Shown here piece by piece: positions 61,082-64,000 of a stretch of 64,000 bases of DNA; position 1 is the stretch's first letter, and every line of letters starts with the position of its first letter. The position numbers and the translations under genes are program-made. The notes beneath the pieces were generated by a model. That model was not told the DNA's origin, ran no database searches, and saw only the letters and a program-made list of their open reading frames with translations. Where the stretch lies: assembly GCF_030486595.1 (NCBI RefSeq), contig NZ_JAUJZH010000013.1, positions 124,001-188,000 on the forward strand, given 5' to 3'. The stretch is from Variovorax ginsengisoli (GTDB lineage: Bacteria > Pseudomonadota > Gammaproteobacteria > Burkholderiales > Burkholderiaceae_C).

Positions 61082-62434
61082 TCAGAGCTCGAAGCTCTCG
61101 AGGTAGTCCGGCACCGTCACCGGCCAGCCGTGCTGTTCTTCGATCGCCAGCCGCAGCGAATCGGCGGCCACCGGTTCACCGTGGGTCACGAAGACCCGTC
61201 TCGGCGCCGGCAGTGCGTCCAGCCAGGCCAGGAGCTGGGCCCGGTCGGCATGCGCGGACAAGGTGTCGAGCATCGCGATCTCGGCCCGCACCGGCACGTA
61301 GGCGCCGTGGATCTTCACCTCCTTCGCGCCTCCAACGAGCGTCGCGCCGCGCGTTCCGGCCGCCTGGAAGCCGGCGAACAGGATCGTGTTCCTCGCCTCG
61401 GGTGCGTAGGTCTTGATGTGATGAAGCACGCGCCCGCCGGTGGCCATGCCGCTCGCAGACACGATGATGGAGGGATAGGCCAGCGCATCGAGCCGCTTCG
61501 ACTCCTCGATGGTGTTCACGACAGTGGCCTCCCCGCTCATCGCCGCGCATTGCTCGGCGGCCAGCAGATGCTCGTCGCCATGGTGACGATAGATGCGCGT
61601 GACATCTGCGGCCATCGGGCTGTCGAGGTAGACCGGCATGTTCGGAATCCGCCGGGCCTGCTTGAGCAGATGGACGCCATGCAGAAGCGTCTGCGCGCGG
61701 CCCACCGCAAAAGCCGGAATCACCACGATTCCGCCGCGCGCCGCGGTGCGGTTCACCACGGCGGCAAGGGCGGACAAGGTGTCGACGTCGCGGTGCAGCC
61801 GGTCGCCATAGGTGGATTCGACGACGACGTAGTCGGCCGGCTGGGGAGGCTCCGGGGGCCGCATGAGGAGATCGTCGCTGCGGCCCAGGTCGCCCGAGAA
61901 AAGAATGCTTCCACCGGTCCAGCCGACACGCAGGCTGGCCGCACCGAGGATGTGGCCGGCGCGCGTCAGCCGCCACGACCACCCCGGCCACGGGACTTGC
62001 TCATCGCCGAAGGGCACGACCTCGAAGCGCTTCAGTGCCTCGCGGGCATCCCGTTCGGTGTAGAGCGGCAATGCGGGCTGGTGCCTGGAGTGGCCGTGGC
62101 GATTGGCGAAATCGGCCTCTTCCTCCTGCAGACGGGCGGAATCCGGCAACAGCAGCTTGCACAGCGCGAGCGTGGCCTCGGTGCAGTAGACCGGCCCCTT
62201 GAATCCCAGGTTGACGAGCCGCGGAACGAACCCGCTGTGATCGATATGCGCATGCGTCAGCACCACCGCGTCGATGTCCGCGGCGTTGATCGGCAAGGGA
62301 TGCCAGTTGCGCAGGCGCAATTGCTTGACGCCCTGGAAAAGCCCGCAATCCACGAGCAGGCGCCGGCCCTCGTGCTCGAGCAGGTACTTGGACCCGGTGA
62401 CTGTGCCCGTGCCGCCGAAGAACTGGATGCGCAT
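61082..62434 (-). CDS. metallo-beta-lactamase/beta-CASP RNase
   Basis: This 450-residue protein has the zinc motif THAHIDHSG, FSGDLGRSDDLL, the beta-CASP segment VVIPAFAVGRAQTLLHGV, SASGMATGGRVLHHI and the C-terminal SAHADRAQLLAWLDAL of the RNA-specificity domain. Such proteins act on RNA as endo- or exonucleases. It heads an operon with the phosphorylase and has an FNR-type dyad upstream. It is cytoplasmic. Confidence 0.9.
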   Translation of the reverse strand: MRIQFFGGTGTVTGSKYLLEHEGRRLLVDCGLFQGVKQLRLRNWHPLPINAADIDAVVLTHAHIDHSGFVPRLVNLGFKGPVYCTEATLALCKLLLPDSARLQEEEADFANRHGHSRHQPALPLYTERDAREALKRFEVVPFGDEQVPWPGWSWRLTRAGHILGAASLRVGWTGGSILFSGDLGRSDDLLMRPPEPPQPADYVVVESTYGDRLHRDVDTLSALAAVVNRTAARGGIVVIPAFAVGRAQTLLHGVHLLKQARRIPNMPVYLDSPMAADVTRIYRHHGDEHLLAAEQCAAMSGEATVVNTIEESKRLDALAYPSIIVSASGMATGGRVLHHIKTYAPEARNTILFAGFQAAGTRGATLVGGAKEVKIHGAYVPVRAEIAMLDTLSAHADRAQLLAWLDALPAPRRVFVTHGEPVAADSLRLAIEEQHGWPVTVPDYLESFEL

Positions 62435-62484
62435 CGCCGCTCCTTTGGATTCAGGGGAGCTTCGCACTCGGCGGGCGGATCGAC

Positions 62485-62498
62485 TTGACGCCGATCAA
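62485..62498 (-). promoter_or_regulatory. FNR-type box of the RNase-phosphorylase operon
   Basis: TTGACGCCGATCAA stands 51 bp upstream of the RNase gene start, with GAAGCT (62463-62458, minus strand) 21 bp away as a weak -10. It is the last box found in the island. Confidence 0.68.
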
Positions 62499-62761
62499 GG
62501 GACGGGCCGCGCCACCGCGATGGCGGCGGCCGCGCCGGGGCAGCACGCCGGCGACGACGAAGCTTCCGTGCCGATGGCGAACATGCCGCTGGCCAGAACG
62601 AGAAGGTCGAACACGGCAGCGGCGAGCCCGTCGAGCCGGTGGGTCTGCGCGTGGGGCAGTGCAAGCTCGGGCTGCGAGACGTGCGTCTCGAACCCGGTGC
62701 TCTGGCGCAGATACATGCGGACACGCCATGCGTGCGCGCCCCGGCCAAAGGCCGCCATCAT
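62495..62761 (-). CDS. possible small membrane-associated protein
   Basis: An 88-codon frame begins at paired ATGs (62761/62758). It has a hydrophobic stretch LAAAVFDLLVLASGMFAIG and a Cys pair near the end (SPACCPG). Its stop codon lies inside the FNR-type box. I recognise no family and see no ribosome site, so it may be a chance frame. Otherwise the 397-bp gap between the RNase and the DJ-1 gene shows nothing but the box. Confidence 0.3.
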   Translation of the reverse strand: MMAAFGRGAHAWRVRMYLRQSTGFETHVSQPELALPHAQTHRLDGLAAAVFDLLVLASGMFAIGTEASSSPACCPGAAAAIAVARPVP

Positions 62762-62831
62762 TGGCAAAGGCTGGATGCGGCGCATGAGCCTGCATACCCG
62801 CCAAGTTCGTCCAACGTTTCGGAGCAACACC

Positions 62832-63515
62832 ATGCCAAAGAAAATCCTGATGGTCCTGACCTCACACGACAAGCTTGGAGACACCGGTCGCCAGACCGGA
62901 TTCTGGCTGGAAGAGTTCGCGGCTCCTTATTACAGCTTTCTCGACGCAGGGAACCAGATCACCGTCGCCTCGCCTCAAGGCGGCCAGCCGCCCCTCGACC
63001 CCAAGAGCGACACGCCAGAGGGCCAGACAGCCCTGACGATTCGCTTCAAGGGCGACCCCGCGGCGTCGAAGGTGCTGGCGAACACCTTGAAGCTGGCCGA
63101 CATGAAGGCCGCGGACTTCGACGCGGTCTTCTATCCGGGTGGGCACGGTCCGTTATGGGATCTTGCAGAGGACAAGCGCTCGATCGCCTTGATCGAGGAC
63201 TTCTACAACGCCGGCAAACCCGTTGCCGCCGTTTGCCATGCACCGGGCGTCCTGCGCCACGTCAGGATCGACGGTGAATCGATCGTCAAGGGGAAGCGAG
63301 TCTCAGGCTTTACCAACAGCGAGGAAGAAGCGGTCGGTCTCACGCATGTCGTGCCCTTCCTGGTCGAGGATGAACTCAAGCGGCTGGGCGGCAAGTTCGA
63401 GAAAGTGGACGATTGGCAAGTCCTGGCCATCACCGATGGGCGCCTCGTCACCGGCCAGAATCCGGCATCCTCGAGCGCCGCCGCCCAGGCGTTGTTGAAA
63501 CTACTCGCCGCCTGA
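62832..63515 (+). CDS. DJ-1/PfpI (Hsp31-like) family protein
   Basis: This 227-residue protein begins KILMVLTSHDKLGDTGRQTGFWLEE, then has FDAVFYPGGHGPLWDL and the nucleophile elbow VAAVCHAPGVLR with Cys and His, plus Glu in GFWLEE. This is the type 1 glutamine-amidotransferase-like DJ-1 class (Hsp31/YajL side), with glyoxalase, deglycase or chaperone roles reported for relatives. GGAGCAACACC precedes the ATG. It is not linked to an FNR-type box. Confidence 0.92.
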   Translation: MPKKILMVLTSHDKLGDTGRQTGFWLEEFAAPYYSFLDAGNQITVASPQGGQPPLDPKSDTPEGQTALTIRFKGDPAASKVLANTLKLADMKAADFDAVFYPGGHGPLWDLAEDKRSIALIEDFYNAGKPVAAVCHAPGVLRHVRIDGESIVKGKRVSGFTNSEEEAVGLTHVVPFLVEDELKRLGGKFEKVDDWQVLAITDGRLVTGQNPASSSAAAQALLKLLAA

Positions 63516-63585
63516 AGTCCGCTGCGCCCATCGGCAGCGCCGCGGTGCGCGAAGTGACGTGAATGACACACGGCGAGGCGCGCGC

Positions 63586-64000
63586 ATGGCACAGTTGTCA
63601 TCGCCCGCCATACTCGTGACAATTTGTGTCTCATCGGGGGTCCTTGCGGGCAGCGCTCCGGAGGAGCCGAAGAATATCGGCACCGACATCGACACGCCGA
63701 ATCCGGTGCCGCCTTCGCAAGGCGACAGCGTCTGCTTCAAGCTCATCTCGTCCGGCTACGTCCTCGTGGAACAGGACAGCCGGCTCCATCGCTTCGATGC
63801 GGGAAGCATGTTCGCGCTCGATCCGGCGGAGGCGTTCATCGAATCCGTGCCCGAGCAGTGGAGCATCGTCGCGCTGCGAATCCCCAAGCACCTGCAGCGG
63901 CTGTTCAGATCCCAGGGAACGTCCGTGATGCGCCACATCGTGCAGGTACGCCTGGAACATGCGCACACCTTGCTTCGCACCGGCGCGTCGGACGCCACCT
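63586..64000 (+). CDS. AraC-family regulator, internally shortened, runs off the window
   Basis: From about residue 50 the frame reads VCFKLISSGYVLVEQDSRLH and FDAGSMFALDP, the AraC_binding_2 sensor domain, up to WSIVALRIPK. It then passes directly to HLQRLFRSQGTSVMRHI and VRLEHAHTLLR, the second half of the AraC DNA-binding domain. About 100 residues (domain linker and first helix-turn-helix) seem to be missing in frame. The start is uncertain and the C-terminus lies outside the window. It is probably a non-functional remnant. Confidence 0.6.
   Translation, partial: MAQLSSPAILVTICVSSGVLAGSAPEEPKNIGTDIDTPNPVPPSQGDSVCFKLISSGYVLVEQDSRLHRFDAGSMFALDPAEAFIESVPEQWSIVALRIPKHLQRLFRSQGTSVMRHIVQVRLEHAHTLLRTGASDAT

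Overview
The window is GC-rich DNA from a bacterium that looks like a betaproteobacterium of the order Burkholderiales, probably Comamonadaceae-like. The signs are a Bug-type solute receptor, PhaC/PhaB polyhydroxybutyrate genes, a TorF-type porin, several TAGAAT-type -10 elements and FNR-type promoters. This placement is inferred from gene content, not from a marker gene. I see no rRNA, tRNA, CRISPR array, intact insertion sequence or phage module.

Region 1 (1-9.4 kb) is a metabolic and envelope segment. A minus-strand run encodes a class III aminotransferase, a Bug receptor, a dimethylformamidase-like protein and a small exported protein. It diverges from a LysR regulator whose own start codon lies inside a LysR-type dyad. 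A LecA-like lectin, a TorF porin, a four-helix-bundle protein and a decayed methyltransferase follow.

Region 2 (9.4-25.0 kb) is a bufferin (copper-buffering RiPP) locus. bufA1 and doxX are separated from bufB and bufC by 3-hydroxybutyrate dehydrogenase, a patatin and a YeeE-type transporter. bufB-bufC run by overlaps into an OmpR-type regulator; a sensor kinase lacking a periplasmic sensor and a PAS-GAF protein follow. A convergent 1691-residue protein joins a degenerate Ser/Thr kinase, an AAA ATPase, a helical region, GAF and a histidine kinase core. An exported cupin and a mercuric-reductase-like flavoprotein diverge from it. The bufA1 and cupin promoters share a gap-free 65-bp block built on four GTGA/TTGA half-sites spaced exactly 11 bp apart, as expected for an OmpR-family operator.

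Region 3 (25.2-62.5 kb) is a large oxygen- or redox-stress island. It holds six universal stress proteins, three three-BON-domain proteins, Hsp20, a second GroEL, CBS, DUF1488 and SYLF proteins, and an L,D-transpeptidase. It also holds PhaC/PhaB, a phosphoketolase, an ABC exporter, an HtrA protease, an alcohol dehydrogenase, a DksA-like protein, a two-component system, a carbamoyltransferase-like protein, an NMP/thymidine phosphorylase and a beta-CASP RNase. Twenty FNR-type dyads (TTGAT-N4-CGCAA and variants) lie at its promoters, and at eleven of them a TANNNT or close -10 element follows after 21-22 bp. A Crp/Fnr regulator with FNR-type recognition residues but no iron-sulfur cysteines is encoded inside the island (57838-58569).

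Region 4 (62.5-64.0 kb) holds a DJ-1/PfpI-family protein and the start of an AraC-family gene that appears internally deleted.
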